DNA of 64,000 nucleotides, from assembly GCF_000455345.1 (NCBI RefSeq), contig NZ_HG315690.1, positions 588,815-652,814 on the forward strand, written 5' to 3'. Below the pieces are notes generated by a model, which did no database searches, had not been told where the DNA came from, and saw nothing but the letters and a program-made list of their open reading frames with translations. Both the position numbers and the translations under genes were made by a program. The first letter of the stretch is position 1; each line of letters starts with the position of its first letter. Source of the stretch: Halopiger goleimassiliensis. GTDB lineage: Archaea > Halobacteriota > Halobacteria > Halobacteriales > Natrialbaceae. Below, in pieces: positions 18,454 to 27,126 of this stretch.

Positions 18454-19154
18454 GGTGAATCAGCCCAGTTGTAGCGCATGACGAGGTCGTCCTCGTCGAT
18501 CTCGTCGGCTAACTTCTGTACCAGTTCGTCCTCGGGGAGGTCGCCGAACTCCTCGAGTTCGTACGGCTTGACGACGACGGGCGAGGACTCGCCGTTCCGG
18601 ATCCGCTCCTGCAGCTTGAGGATCCCGTAGACGAGCGCCTCCGGCCGGGGCGGACAGCCCGGCACGTGGATGTCGACCGGGATGATCTCCTCGGCACCCT
18701 TGACGACGTTGTACCCCTTCTGGAAGGGGCCGCCGGAGATCGTACACGAGCCCATCCCGACGACGAACTTGGGTTCGGGCATCTGGTCGTAGACGCGCTT
18801 CATGCGCGGCCCGAACTTCGAGACGATCGTCCCGGGGACGATCATGACGTCGGCCTGCCGGGGCGACGCCCGCGGGACGCCCGCCCCGTACCGGTCGACG
18901 TCGTGTTTGAGCGCGTACGTGTGCATCATCTCGATGCTGCAGCAGGCGATACCGAACTGCAGCATGAACATGGAGTTCCCGCGAACCCAGTTCATGAACT
19001 TGTCGAACTTCGTGAGGATGAACGGCGACGCGCCGAACGCCTCGCGAAGTTTCGAGTTGAACCGGTCGTCGACGCCCTCGCCCATTCGGGCGTCTCGGGT
19101 ATCCGTTCCCGGTGCGGTACTCCCGTGGATCGATTGTCTGGGTTCCTGACTCAT
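18450..19154 (-). CDS. nuoB: Complex I, subunit B (N2 cluster)
   Basis: 234 residues. It ligates the terminal [4Fe-4S] cluster N2 with Cys71-Cys72 (GIACCSIEMM), Cys137 (MGSCTISGG) and Cys167 (VPGCPPRPE), all present. The first 30-40 residues are a polar haloarchaeal extension before the conserved core. It overlaps nuoA by four bases. Soluble, bound to the membrane arm through NuoH, NuoCD and NuoI. Confidence 0.95.
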   Translation of the reverse strand: MSQEPRQSIHGSTAPGTDTRDARMGEGVDDRFNSKLREAFGASPFILTKFDKFMNWVRGNSMFMLQFGIACCSIEMMHTYALKHDVDRYGAGVPRASPRQADVMIVPGTIVSKFGPRMKRVYDQMPEPKFVVGMGSCTISGGPFQKGYNVVKGAEEIIPVDIHVPGCPPRPEALVYGILKLQERIRNGESSPVVVKPYELEEFGDLPEDELVQKLADEIDEDDLVMRYNWADSP

Positions 19155-19564
19155 GATCGGTTACGGTTCGCGTCCACCTGGCGAGAGGAGCGTGCCCACT
19201 GGACCGCGCCGTTTCGCCACGCCCATCCGAGACCCACGAGCAGGATCGCGACGAATACGACCATCGGCCCGAGGATCTGGAACAGTGAGACGGCGTCCGA
19301 TTCGATGGCATCCAGATACACGACCGCCCACGGGAACAGCAGGACGGTCTCGATATCGAAGACGAGGAACAAGAGCGCAACCATGTAGTACTGGATGTTG
19401 AACCGGATGCGAGTCCCACCGGTCGGCACTTCGCCACTCTCGTAGGTGGCACGTTTGCTCGTTTCGGGGACGCTCGGGCGCAGCAGGTACGACACCACCA
19501 TCATACTCAGCGGTATCAGCACGGCCACGGTCGCCAGCGCCCCGATAGCTATCCAATCGTTCAT
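19151..19564 (-). CDS. nuoA: Complex I, subunit A
   Basis: 137 residues, three transmembrane helices, with the conserved YESGEVP loop and DIETVLLFPWAV motif. It is the first gene of the eleven-gene nuo operon, whose neighbours overlap by 1-4 bases almost throughout. ATG 19564 (MNDWIAIGAL) matches the family start. In-frame ATGs at 19594 and 19600 would add 10-12 residues; a TTAG-type box about 28 bases before 19600 makes a leaderless start there possible, so the exact start is open. Confidence 0.93.
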   Translation of the reverse strand: MNDWIAIGALATVAVLIPLSMMVVSYLLRPSVPETSKRATYESGEVPTGGTRIRFNIQYYMVALLFLVFDIETVLLFPWAVVYLDAIESDAVSLFQILGPMVVFVAILLVGLGWAWRNGAVQWARSSRQVDANRNRS

Positions 19565-20077
19565 CTCCGTAACGTTCGGGCGTTCATACCGCATGCACAT
19601 AAGGGTTGATTGTTCGTTTTCCGGTCTAACACCGGCCAAGCCCCGCCGTAAGCGGCGTTCGAACTGCCTGAATAATCACCGAAAACTATCTGTCGGAATC
19701 GTCCCGCTGAACGAAACGGTAATTCGAGATTACTGAACGCCAACGGGCGGGTTCGACGGCCGTCTGTTGTGTGAATGATACGATAGGGTGGTTGAGTCTT
19801 CGTCGAGCGGGGGCGACCGTACTCGAGCAGTCGCGGCCAGCGTTCGGCTACCCGCACGAGACGACGGCCTCGACGCGACACGACTCGACACCGCGTCGAA
19901 ATCGGCAGAAAACGTGGCAACTCCGTGAGGCGATTCGGATCGATGACGCGGACCCGAGTCGACAGCACGTCTCGCTTCGCCTACCAATCCGTGATTACGG
20001 TCCTCGGACGCTTCGAAGAGCGGGTCGACTCGGTCCGGTCGAGGGGTAGCGCTCGAGCGGCCCGTCCCGTGAATCGA
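19565..20077. other. 513-base gap ahead of the nuo operon, no credible gene
   Basis: No reading frame here has protein-like composition; those present are short, arginine/serine-rich and lack a recognisable start context. The part next to nuoA holds two short palindromes (annotated separately) and is the likely promoter region of the operon. The rest shows nothing I can interpret. Confidence 0.5.
19621..19657 (-). promoter_or_regulatory. Candidate nuo operon promoter/operator with two small palindromes
   Basis: CCGGT-CTAAC-ACCGG (19621-19635) and CGCCG-TAAG-CGGCG (19644-19657) lie 36-93 bases before the nuoA start. The centre of the first contains TTAG on the operon strand, about 28 bases before the upstream alternative ATG at 19600, so it may double as a TATA box and an operator. 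This is reading by eye only. Confidence 0.3.
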
Positions 20078-20713
20078 CTACTCCTCCCGGAACCGGTCGG
20101 TGCCGTCGTCGTGGAGGCGTCGGGAGACGTCCCCGACGCCCTCGCGCAGTTGCTCGTGGTAGTCGACGAGTCGGTCGCGCAGATCGTCGTGCTGGCGTGC
20201 GAGGATCTGGGCCGCCGAGAGCGCGGCGTTGAACGACTTGCCGGCGTCGACCGCGACCAGGGGCGCGCCGGTCGGCATCCCGATGACGCTGTCGACCGAC
20301 TTCTCCTGGACGGGGACGCCGATTACCGGCAACGGGTAGGCGATCGAGGCGGTCATGTTCGGCAGGTCGGCGGACTTTCCGCCCGCGCCCGCGATGATGA
20401 CCTCGATCCCCCGTTCCTCGGCGGTCTCCGCGTACGCGGTCATGAGGTCGGGGGTGCGGTGTGCGGAGGTGACGTACGTCTCGAACGTGAACCGCTCGTC
20501 GGGCGGGTTCTCGAAGTCGGTCTGTTCCGCGAAGCCGAGTTCGTCGACGAAGGCGTCGTAGGCACCCCGGCGTCGCCCGCCGGTCAGCATCGTCTCCAGA
20601 TCCGAGTCGCTGCCCATGACGATTCCCACGTCGGGGGTCTCCTCCGTCGGTCGGTCCTGCTCGGCCTCGCGGTGGAGCCGGTCGATCAGGTCCGCGACTG
20701 CTCGTGCGGTCAT
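20078..20713 (-). CDS. purE: N5-carboxyaminoimidazole ribonucleotide mutase PurE
   Basis: 211 residues. Converts N5-CAIR (made by PurK) to CAIR in purine synthesis. Motifs: VMGSDSDLETM, SAHRTPDLM (catalytic His) and AGAGGKSADLPNMTAS. Compared with bacterial PurE it has an extra stretch of roughly 25 residues between the first two motifs (about 46-70), a feature of haloarchaeal members, plus an N-terminal helix and polar C-terminal tail. The gene is downstream of purK, separated by a small unknown gene, all on one strand. Confidence 0.93.
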   Translation of the reverse strand: MTARAVADLIDRLHREAEQDRPTEETPDVGIVMGSDSDLETMLTGGRRRGAYDAFVDELGFAEQTDFENPPDERFTFETYVTSAHRTPDLMTAYAETAEERGIEVIIAGAGGKSADLPNMTASIAYPLPVIGVPVQEKSVDSVIGMPTGAPLVAVDAGKSFNAALSAAQILARQHDDLRDRLVDYHEQLREGVGDVSRRLHDDGTDRFREE

Positions 20714-20763
20714 ACGCGCCGCTTCCGTCCAAGGAGCAATGAAAGGTGGTGATTCGCCCCGTC

Positions 20764-21075
20764 TCAGCGTCGTCCCTGGCAGCCGCCACGCAGGCGACTA
20801 CACTGGGAGCGGCGAGTCTTCAGACAGCGGTCGCTTCCCTCGTACTCCTCCTCGAGAATCTCCTCGAGCAGGTCGATCTCGCGCTGGCCGTACCCGTCGT
20901 TCGCGATGAAGTGCGGGACGAGGCGTTCTTCGGCGACCCGCCGGCCACACAGCCCCTCGCTCTTGTACTCGCGTACGGCCGCTCGAATCTCCGCTTCCGT
21001 CGGTTCGGGGCCGAGATCGATCTCCGGAACGCGACCCTCGAAAAACTGCCCGAAAACGTGTTCTGTGTCGATCAC
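20764..21075 (-). CDS. Small conserved-looking hypothetical protein between purK and purE
   Basis: 103 residues, GTG start, unrecognised. The N-terminal two thirds are a well-formed acidic soluble domain (VFGQFFEGRVPEIDLGPEP, then RLVPHFIANDGYGQ and an acidic helix EEILEEEYEG). The last 20 residues switch to a basic, cysteine-containing tail (RCLKTRRSQCSRLRGGCQ). A TATA-like box 27 bases upstream of the GTG supports a leaderless transcript and hence a real gene. Its place between purK and purE hints at purine-related function, but there is no direct evidence. Confidence 0.6.
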   Translation of the reverse strand: MIDTEHVFGQFFEGRVPEIDLGPEPTEAEIRAAVREYKSEGLCGRRVAEERLVPHFIANDGYGQREIDLLEEILEEEYEGSDRCLKTRRSQCSRLRGGCQGRR

Positions 21076-21098
21076 GTTCCACGTGTTATCGGATAACG

Positions 21099-21106
21099 CA
21101 TAAAAC
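21099..21106 (-). promoter_or_regulatory. TATA-like box for the 103-residue unknown gene
   Basis: On the minus strand this reads GTTTTATG, centred about 27 bases upstream of the GTG at 21075. It is flanked by an AT-rich stretch in a GC-rich region. Confidence 0.45.
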
Positions 21107-21180
21107 GTTTTCCCACGCTAGAGCGCCCAAAACGACCGATTATGGCGAACACGTTCGCCTCCGGTCGTTCGAACTGACGG

Positions 21181-22341
21181 TCAGGATCGGAACGTGACCG
21201 CCGCTTCGAGCTCCCGGGCGGTCTCGAGCAGGTCGTCGACGCCGACCTCGTCCTCGCCCGTCACCGTCACGTGGCCCATCTTCCGCAGCGGTCGGACCTG
21301 GCGCTTGCCGTACCAGTGGAGGTGCGCGCCGGGAGTCTCGAGGATCCGGTCGACGTCCTCGAGTTCGGCTTCCCGCTCCTCGTCGACGTCGCCGAGGAGA
21401 TTCGTCATCACGGTCGGGGACCGGAGGTCGGTCGACGCGAGCGGCCATCCGAGGACGGCCCGGACGTGCTGTTCGAACTGCGAACTCCGCGCCCCCTCGA
21501 TCGTCCAGTGCCCGGAGTTGTGGGGGCGGGGTGCGATCTCGTTGAGCAGAATCTCGCCCGCACTCGTTTCGAAGAGTTCGATGCCGTAGACGCCGCGACC
21601 GTCCATCACCTCGAGCACGTCCGCGGCGACCTCGCGCGCTCGCTCCGCGACGGCGTCGCTCGAGCGGGCGGGAACGATCGTCTCCCGGAGGATCTCGTCG
21701 ACGTGGACGTTCTCGCCGATGGGGAAGGCGGCGATCTCGTCGTCGCCCTTGACGGCGATGACCGACAGTTCGCGCTCGAAGTCGACGAACGACTCGACCA
21801 TCGCGGGACCGGCGACCGACTCGAGGGCCGGTGCGGCATCGTCCTTTGACTCGACGGGGACGTTCCCGCGCCCGTCGTAGCCGCCGGTCCTCGCCTTGAG
21901 CATCACCGGCGCACCGTAGTCGTCGATCGCCTCGCGGACGTCGTCGACGTCCTCGACCGCCCGGAACGGCGGCACCGGAACGCCTGCGGCCTCGAGTTCG
22001 CGTTTCTGGACGAGTTTGTCGTGGATCGTCTCGAGCGTCTCGGGGTCGGGGTGAACCGGCGTTCCGGTCTCCTCGCTCACTCGCTCGAGGACGTCCTGGT
22101 CGGCCAGTTCGATCTCGAACGTGAGGACGTCGGCGCGCGCAGCGAGGTCGCGGATCGCCGCCTCGTCGTCGAAGTCGGCCACGATCTGGTCGCGCGCGAC
22201 GAGCGACGCCGGACAGTCCTCCGTCGGATCGAGGACGATCAACTCGACCCCCAGCGGCGCGGCGGCCTCGGCCAGCATCCGTCCCAGTTGTCCGCCGCCG
22301 ACGACCCCCACGGTCGGTCCGGGCGTCCGTAACGTCGTCAT
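21181..22341 (-). CDS. purK: N5-carboxyaminoimidazole ribonucleotide synthase PurK
   Basis: 386 residues, an ATP-grasp ligase using ATP and bicarbonate to carboxylate AIR. The N-terminal pre-ATP-grasp fold carries [13 protein letters not shown]; the core has [16 protein letters not shown] and the ATP-grasp metal/ATP site [28 protein letters not shown]. Full length for the family. A CTTAAG box lies 26-31 bases before the ATG. It is upstream of purE on the same strand, and the two enzymes act consecutively. Confidence 0.95.
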   Translation of the reverse strand: MTTLRTPGPTVGVVGGGQLGRMLAEAAAPLGVELIVLDPTEDCPASLVARDQIVADFDDEAAIRDLAARADVLTFEIELADQDVLERVSEETGTPVHPDPETLETIHDKLVQKRELEAAGVPVPPFRAVEDVDDVREAIDDYGAPVMLKARTGGYDGRGNVPVESKDDAAPALESVAGPAMVESFVDFERELSVIAVKGDDEIAAFPIGENVHVDEILRETIVPARSSDAVAERAREVAADVLEVMDGRGVYGIELFETSAGEILLNEIAPRPHNSGHWTIEGARSSQFEQHVRAVLGWPLASTDLRSPTVMTNLLGDVDEEREAELEDVDRILETPGAHLHWYGKRQVRPLRKMGHVTVTGEDEVGVDDLLETARELEAAVTFRS

Positions 22342-22366
22342 CGCGCGGCGGTTGTTCGGCCCCGCG

Positions 22367-22372
22367 CTTAAG
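22367..22372 (-). promoter_or_regulatory. TATA-like box for purK
   Basis: CTTAAG, which reads the same on both strands, 26-31 bases before the purK ATG. The spacing on the other side (70 bases to ATG 22442) fits purK better than the divergent transducer. Confidence 0.45.
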
Positions 22373-22441
22373 GATTCGCAATCGCCCCCGAGGACCGAAC
22401 GAGTTCGGACGCTCCCCGAATTCCGGACGATCTGTCATTCT

Positions 22442-24601
22442 ATGGCCAATAGTGCATTTGTGGAGGATGCGTATCGACAACCAAGGCCTATGCAACCAGC
22501 GGATTACATTCGCCGATTCGCGGGCGATCGGCGCGACAACGAACCGACCGACTCGAGCGCGACGAACGGCTCGTCGCCGTCCGACGCCGACGCGGGGACC
22601 GACGGCGTCACGATTCCCGACGGCGGCGTCTCCGGACGAACGCCGTCGACGGAAACGATCGGGGGGACTCCCGAGGTCGATTCCAGACTCGAGCGTGCCA
22701 GGGCGGCGATCGACTACGGAACCGGAACCGAGCGCCACCTCGAGGCGCTCTCCGGCGGTACGGACCTCGACCTCGACGTGACCGCGTTCGAGGGGAGCTA
22801 TCCGGTCGCGGTGCCCGTGGATGCAGCGTCGCGACAGGCGCGACTGCTCTCGACGGTCTTCGACGACCGGGATTCGACGCGTGCCTCCCGGGTCGCCGCC
22901 ATCGCGAGAGCGCACGCCGAGGCCGGCGCTCCCCCGTCGGCGTACGTCGCGACCTACGAACGGGTCGTCGAACGCCTGGTCGATCGGGCCGTCGATCGGA
23001 TCGACGACGGCGACGACCTCGACGAGGTCCGTGACGGACTGCTCGCTGGACTAAAAGCCACCCTCGTCGACGTACAGGTCGGCGTCGACGAGTTCGCCGA
23101 CGAGGAGAGCGTCGCACCGCTCGAAGAAGCGGACCACCTCGAGGGAATCGGCGTCGACGACGTGATCGACGCCGTCCCGCGACCGCTGTTCCTCATCGAC
23201 GACGAACACACGGTCGTCCACTACAACGTCCCGCACAAACGGTTGCTCAACCTCGGCGACGACCACCGGGAGCACGTCGGTCGTGACTGCCGCGAATCCG
23301 TCGCGTCGGCGTTTTACTCGGACGGCCGTCGCCACAACACGCTCGCCGACAAGGTCGCCGAAAACCCCCACGACGCCCACGAGGAGTGGGACGTCGACCG
23401 GATCGACGCCGACGAGGAGTACGTCGACCGGCCGGTCTACTACGACCAGAGCGTCTCGAAGGATCAGACCGGCACGGAGACCCACATCGAGTTCTTCGCG
23501 ATGCCGATCTTCGACGCCGAGGGCGAGTTGAACGCTGTGCTCGAACTCGTCGAGGACCGCAGCGACGAGGTCCGGCGGCGCAACAGCGTCGAGGAACTGA
23601 TCACCGAAGTGACGGACACGCTGTATCGGATCGGCGAGGGCGACCTCGAAGCCCGCGCCGAGTTCGAAGACGAACACGGCGTCGTCGAACCACACCTCCT
23701 CCAGTTGACCGACGACGTCAACGAGATGGCCACGAACTTCGAGTCGATCGTCACCCGCGTCGATCAGAAGACGACGGAACTCGCAGAGTCGATCGAACGC
23801 GCCACCGAGTACGCCGCCCTGATCGACGACCAGGCGACGAACCAGAGCGAGTCCCTCGAGACCGTCGCCGACGAGATGGAGGACTTCTCCGCGACGATGG
23901 AAGAGGTCGCCGCCTCTTCACAGGAAGTCGCCGAGGCGGCGGACGCCGCCCTCGAGGAGGTCGAACACGGGGTCCAGGCCAGCGAAGACGCCCGGGACGT
24001 GACCGACGAGGTGATGGCGATCAGTACGGAACTGGTCGATACCGTCGAGCAACTCGACGAGTACATGAGCGAGATCGGCGAGGTCGCCGAGGTGATCGCC
24101 GACGTTGCCGATCAGACGAACCTGCTCGCGCTCAACGCCAACATCGAGGCCGCCAAGGCCGACGAGGACGGTGCCGGCTTCGCCGTCGTCGCCAACGAGG
24201 TGAAAAACCTCGCTGCGGAGACGCAGGACCACACCGACGAGATCGCCGCCCGGATCGAACAGGTCCAGGAACAGACCGTCGAGACCGTCGACGAGGTCGA
24301 AACCTCACACGAGCACGTCCAGGACGTCGAGGCCGAGATCGCCAACGTCATCTCGTCCCTCGAGACGATCTCGGATCGCGTCGAAGCGGCCGTCGACGGC
24401 ATCCAGGAGGTCGCGGACGCCAACGACAAGCAGGCCGCCTCGGTCGAGGAGGTGATGGCGACGGTCGAAGACGTGCGCGAAAGTTCGAGTCGGGTAACGG
24501 AAACGGCGGACGAGATCGTCGAGGAGACCGAGCTACAGGAAGACGCCGTCTTCGAACTCTCGGACCGGGTCCGGACGTTGTCGGATCACGACGACGCGTA
24601 G
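22442..24601 (+). CDS. Soluble methyl-accepting transducer with globin-like and PAS regions
   Basis: 719 residues, no transmembrane segment, so a cytoplasmic chemotaxis receptor. Residues 1-75 are a polar, low-complexity lead. Residues about 110-215 resemble the second half of a sensor globin (protoglobin): [20 protein letters not shown] places His158 where HemAT has its proximal haem ligand, but the first half is hard to recognise. Residues about 238-365 form a PAS domain ([14 protein letters not shown]). A cytosolic HAMP-like stretch follows ([15 protein letters not shown]), then the MCP signalling hairpin [17 protein letters not shown] near 560. ATG 22442 gives the longest plausible start; ATG 22490 (MQPADYI) is the alternative. 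Signals to CheA/CheW. Divergent from purK. Confidence 0.85.
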   Translation: MANSAFVEDAYRQPRPMQPADYIRRFAGDRRDNEPTDSSATNGSSPSDADAGTDGVTIPDGGVSGRTPSTETIGGTPEVDSRLERARAAIDYGTGTERHLEALSGGTDLDLDVTAFEGSYPVAVPVDAASRQARLLSTVFDDRDSTRASRVAAIARAHAEAGAPPSAYVATYERVVERLVDRAVDRIDDGDDLDEVRDGLLAGLKATLVDVQVGVDEFADEESVAPLEEADHLEGIGVDDVIDAVPRPLFLIDDEHTVVHYNVPHKRLLNLGDDHREHVGRDCRESVASAFYSDGRRHNTLADKVAENPHDAHEEWDVDRIDADEEYVDRPVYYDQSVSKDQTGTETHIEFFAMPIFDAEGELNAVLELVEDRSDEVRRRNSVEELITEVTDTLYRIGEGDLEARAEFEDEHGVVEPHLLQLTDDVNEMATNFESIVTRVDQKTTELAESIERATEYAALIDDQATNQSESLETVADEMEDFSATMEEVAASSQEVAEAADAALEEVEHGVQASEDARDVTDEVMAISTELVDTVEQLDEYMSEIGEVAEVIADVADQTNLLALNANIEAAKADEDGAGFAVVANEVKNLAAETQDHTDEIAARIEQVQEQTVETVDEVETSHEHVQDVEAEIANVISSLETISDRVEAAVDGIQEVADANDKQAASVEEVMATVEDVRESSSRVTETADEIVEETELQEDAVFELSDRVRTLSDHDDA

Positions 24602-24727
24602 GCCGTCGCTACTGCCCGCCGAGTTACGTATCGAGCGCGGAGGTCGCGGCGTTCGGGTGCCGGTGAGAACGGCCCGGTGCCCGTGAAGAACGGTACCTCT
24701 TTTACCCACCCTCTCCACGCGACGCAT

Positions 24728-25147
24728 ATGACCACGCTCGGACTGGTGGTCGCGGAGTTCAACCGTCCGATCACCGAGCAGATGGAGGAGGCCGCCCTCG
24801 AGGCGGCTGCCGACGACGGGGCGGAGGTGTACGAGACGGTCCACGTCCCCGGCGCGTACGACGCACCGCTGGCCGCGGATCGGCTCGCCCGCCGCGAAGC
24901 CGTCGACGCGGTCGCCGTCGTCGGCGCGATCGTGACCGGCGACACCGACCACGACGACGTGATCGGGCACGCGACCGCCCAGCGGCTGACCGACGTCAGC
25001 CTCGAGCGTGACACCCCCGTGACCCTCGGCGTGACCGGTCCCGGAATGTCCGCCGCCGAGGCGCGCGAGCGCGTCGACAACGCGGCCAAGGCCGTCGAGA
25101 GCGCGCTCGATCTCGCGACCACGCTTCCCGATCCGGAGACGGAGTAA
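24728..25147 (+). CDS. ribH: 6,7-dimethyl-8-ribityllumazine synthase
   Basis: A 139-residue lumazine synthase that condenses the ribityl-pyrimidinedione with dihydroxybutanone phosphate in riboflavin synthesis. Recognisable elements: EFNRPIT (substrate N-terminus), HVPGAYDAPLAADRLA, GAIVTGDTDHDDV with the catalytic histidine, and GVTGPGMSAAEAR. It is close to the family's minimal length. Its stop is two bases before the aminotransferase start, so both are probably read from one mRNA. It assembles into a capsid-like oligomer in relatives. Confidence 0.92.
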   Translation: MTTLGLVVAEFNRPITEQMEEAALEAAADDGAEVYETVHVPGAYDAPLAADRLARREAVDAVAVVGAIVTGDTDHDDVIGHATAQRLTDVSLERDTPVTLGVTGPGMSAAEARERVDNAAKAVESALDLATTLPDPETE

Positions 25148-25149
25148 CC

Positions 25150-26298
25150 ATGGCTATGGAATTCACCGATCGGCTGACTCGAGTCGAACCGTCCGCGACG
25201 CTTGCGATCTCTGCGCTCGCGACCGAACTGGAGAACGAGGGAAAGGACGTCGTCGACCTCTCGGTCGGCGAACCCGACTTCCCCACGCCCGAGAACATCG
25301 TCGAGGCAGGCAAGGCGGCGATGGACGCCGGCCACACCGGTTACACCACCTCCGCCGGTATCCTCGAGCTTCGCGAGGCCATCGCCGACAAACTCGCCGA
25401 CGACGGCCTCGACCACGGCCCCGAGGAGATCATCGTCACGCCGGGCGCGAAACAGGCGCTCTACGAGATCGTGCAAGCGCTGATCGGCGAGGGTGACGAG
25501 GTCGTCCTGCTCGACCCCGCGTGGGTCTCCTACGAGGCGATGGTCAAGATGGCCGGCGGCTCGCTGTCCCGGGTCGACCTCTCGCCCCACGACTTCCAGC
25601 TCGAGCCCGCGCTCGAGGACCTCGAGGCGGCCGTCTCGGACGAGACCGAACTGCTGATCGTCAACTCGCCGTCGAACCCCACCGGTGCGGTCTACTCCGA
25701 CGCGGCGCTCGAGGGCGTCCGCGACCTGGCCGTCGAGCACGACGTGACGGTCATCAGCGACGAGATCTACAAGGAGATCACCTACGGCGTCGAGCCCACC
25801 AGCCTCGGTACACTCGAGGGGATGGCCGACCGCACCGTGACGGTCAACGGCTTCTCGAAGGCCTACTCGATGACCGGCTGGCGGCTGGGCTACTTCGCCG
25901 GCCCCGAGGAGCTGATCGACCAGGCCGGCAAACTCCACAGCCACTCCGTCTCCTCGGCGGTCAACTTCGTCCAGCACGCCGGCGTCGAAGCCCTCGAGAA
26001 CACCGACGAGGCCGTCGACGAGATGGTCGCGGCCTTCGAACAGCGGCGCGACCTCGTCGTCGACCTGCTCGACGACCACGGCGTCGACGTCGCCGTCCCC
26101 GAGGGGGCATTCTACATGATGCTCCCGGTTGCTGAGGACGATCAGGCGTGGTGTGAGGGCGCGCTCGAGGACGCCCACGTCGCCACGGTACCGGGCAGCG
26201 CCTTCGGCACGCCCGGCTACGCCCGCGTGTCCTACGCCGCCAGCGCGGAACGCCTCGAGGAGGGTATCGAACGGCTGGCCGCGGAAGGCTACCTGTAG
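25150..26298 (+). CDS. Class I/II pyridoxal-phosphate aminotransferase (aspartate aminotransferase-like)
   Basis: 382 residues, fold type I. Key motifs: VGEPDFPTPENI near residue 37, YTTSAGILELREAIA (conserved tyrosine), NSPSNPTGAVYS (the PLP-binding asparagine), and the lysine loop NGFSKAYSMTGWRLGY where FSK carries the internal aldimine and the W-R the carboxylate arginine. Ends with ARVSYAAS, the second substrate arginine region. Likely aspartate/aromatic specificity; not decided by sequence. It follows ribH by two bases; no pathway link is obvious. Confidence 0.92.
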   Translation: MAMEFTDRLTRVEPSATLAISALATELENEGKDVVDLSVGEPDFPTPENIVEAGKAAMDAGHTGYTTSAGILELREAIADKLADDGLDHGPEEIIVTPGAKQALYEIVQALIGEGDEVVLLDPAWVSYEAMVKMAGGSLSRVDLSPHDFQLEPALEDLEAAVSDETELLIVNSPSNPTGAVYSDAALEGVRDLAVEHDVTVISDEIYKEITYGVEPTSLGTLEGMADRTVTVNGFSKAYSMTGWRLGYFAGPEELIDQAGKLHSHSVSSAVNFVQHAGVEALENTDEAVDEMVAAFEQRRDLVVDLLDDHGVDVAVPEGAFYMMLPVAEDDQAWCEGALEDAHVATVPGSAFGTPGYARVSYAASAERLEEGIERLAAEGYL

Positions 26299-26376
26299 CG
26301 GACGTCTGTTTCGTCCCGGCTCGAGTGTTCTACCCGGTTCACGACGGATAGCTGCTGCGTTGGGCTTCTGTCCCGC

Positions 26377-27126
26377 TCAATCGTCGGTGGGCGCGCCGGG
26401 TCCGACGGTTGGGCTGTCAGCCGTGCCGTCGTCGCCGGACCGCCCGGTACGGCCGGCCACGTGATCCAGCGCGGTCGGACTTCTGAACGTGAGCAGTCCG
26501 ACGCCGACCAGCAACAGGAGGTCCAGATAGGAGCCCAAGAAGATCCCCGCGAACGAGGTCAGGATCGCGAGGTTCTGCTCCGAGAGGACGCCGACGATCG
26601 GCAGAACGGCCCAGATCAACACCGAGATGTTTCGGAGTTTGCCGTAGAGGAGTCGTCGTTCGCCGCTGACCTCATGGGTCGCACGCGAGACGGGACCGAC
26701 GAGCAACGCGACGGTGGCGACGATGCAGACGAACACCAGTACCGACGCGATCGTCGCTGCCCCGCCCGAGAGGTTCCAACTGGCGAGGACGCTGGCAGGC
26801 AGGCCGTAGACCACGAGGATCAACAGCCCCGTCATCTCGGTACTCGCGCCCGCGACGCGACCGATGAGCCACGCGACGGGGCCGTACGCGACGAAGTAGC
26901 CGAGGAATCGTGCGTGGGGGTAGGCGACGCCGTCGGCCGTCGTCCGCGTCGGGATCTCGTTGGCCATGAGGGCGTTGGCGACCGCCATCGCGAAACAGGC
27001 GAGCGTAATCGCGAACCCGTAGCGTCGCCGCCGGGTGGGCTGTTGGAGCGTCCATCCGAGGAATCCGAACGTCGCGATCCCGAAACAGACCGCGAACGCC
27101 CAGTAGAGGTCGAGTCCGTCGATCAT
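26377..27126 (-). CDS. Type-1 opsin-fold protein lacking the retinal lysine (sensory rhodopsin II-like)
   Basis: 249 residues, seven predicted helices (about 7-27, 34-55, 73-92, 97-116, 124-145, 160-182, 187-214) and a polar tail. Helices C, F and G can be aligned without gaps to Natronomonas sensory rhodopsin II: ARFLGYF for ARYIDWI, KLRNISVLIWAVLP for RLRNLTVILWAIYP, SYLDLLLLVGVG for VYLDLVTKVGFG. The Schiff-base lysine is Leu206, the counterion aspartate is Gly76, and pocket residues Tyr174 and Trp178 are Leu175 and Gly179. Arg73, Trp172 and Asp202 remain. Retinal linkage is therefore not expected. Coupled by ATGA overlap to the upstream transducer, as in htrII-sopII operons. Lysine-less type-1 opsins have been reported elsewhere; ligand unknown. 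Confidence 0.85.
   Translation of the reverse strand: MIDGLDLYWAFAVCFGIATFGFLGWTLQQPTRRRRYGFAITLACFAMAVANALMANEIPTRTTADGVAYPHARFLGYFVAYGPVAWLIGRVAGASTEMTGLLILVVYGLPASVLASWNLSGGAATIASVLVFVCIVATVALLVGPVSRATHEVSGERRLLYGKLRNISVLIWAVLPIVGVLSEQNLAILTSFAGIFLGSYLDLLLLVGVGLLTFRSPTALDHVAGRTGRSGDDGTADSPTVGPGAPTDD

Noticed and set aside
19730-19987. 85-codon minus-strand frame in the gap before nuoA
   Set aside because: Ser/Arg-rich composition, no promoter or ribosome site, no protein-like hydrophobic pattern.
26377-27126. Loss of the opsin lysine as a sequencing error or pseudogene
   Set aside because: The frame is open and full length, two base changes would be needed at that codon alone, and several other pocket residues are changed together while interface residues are kept.
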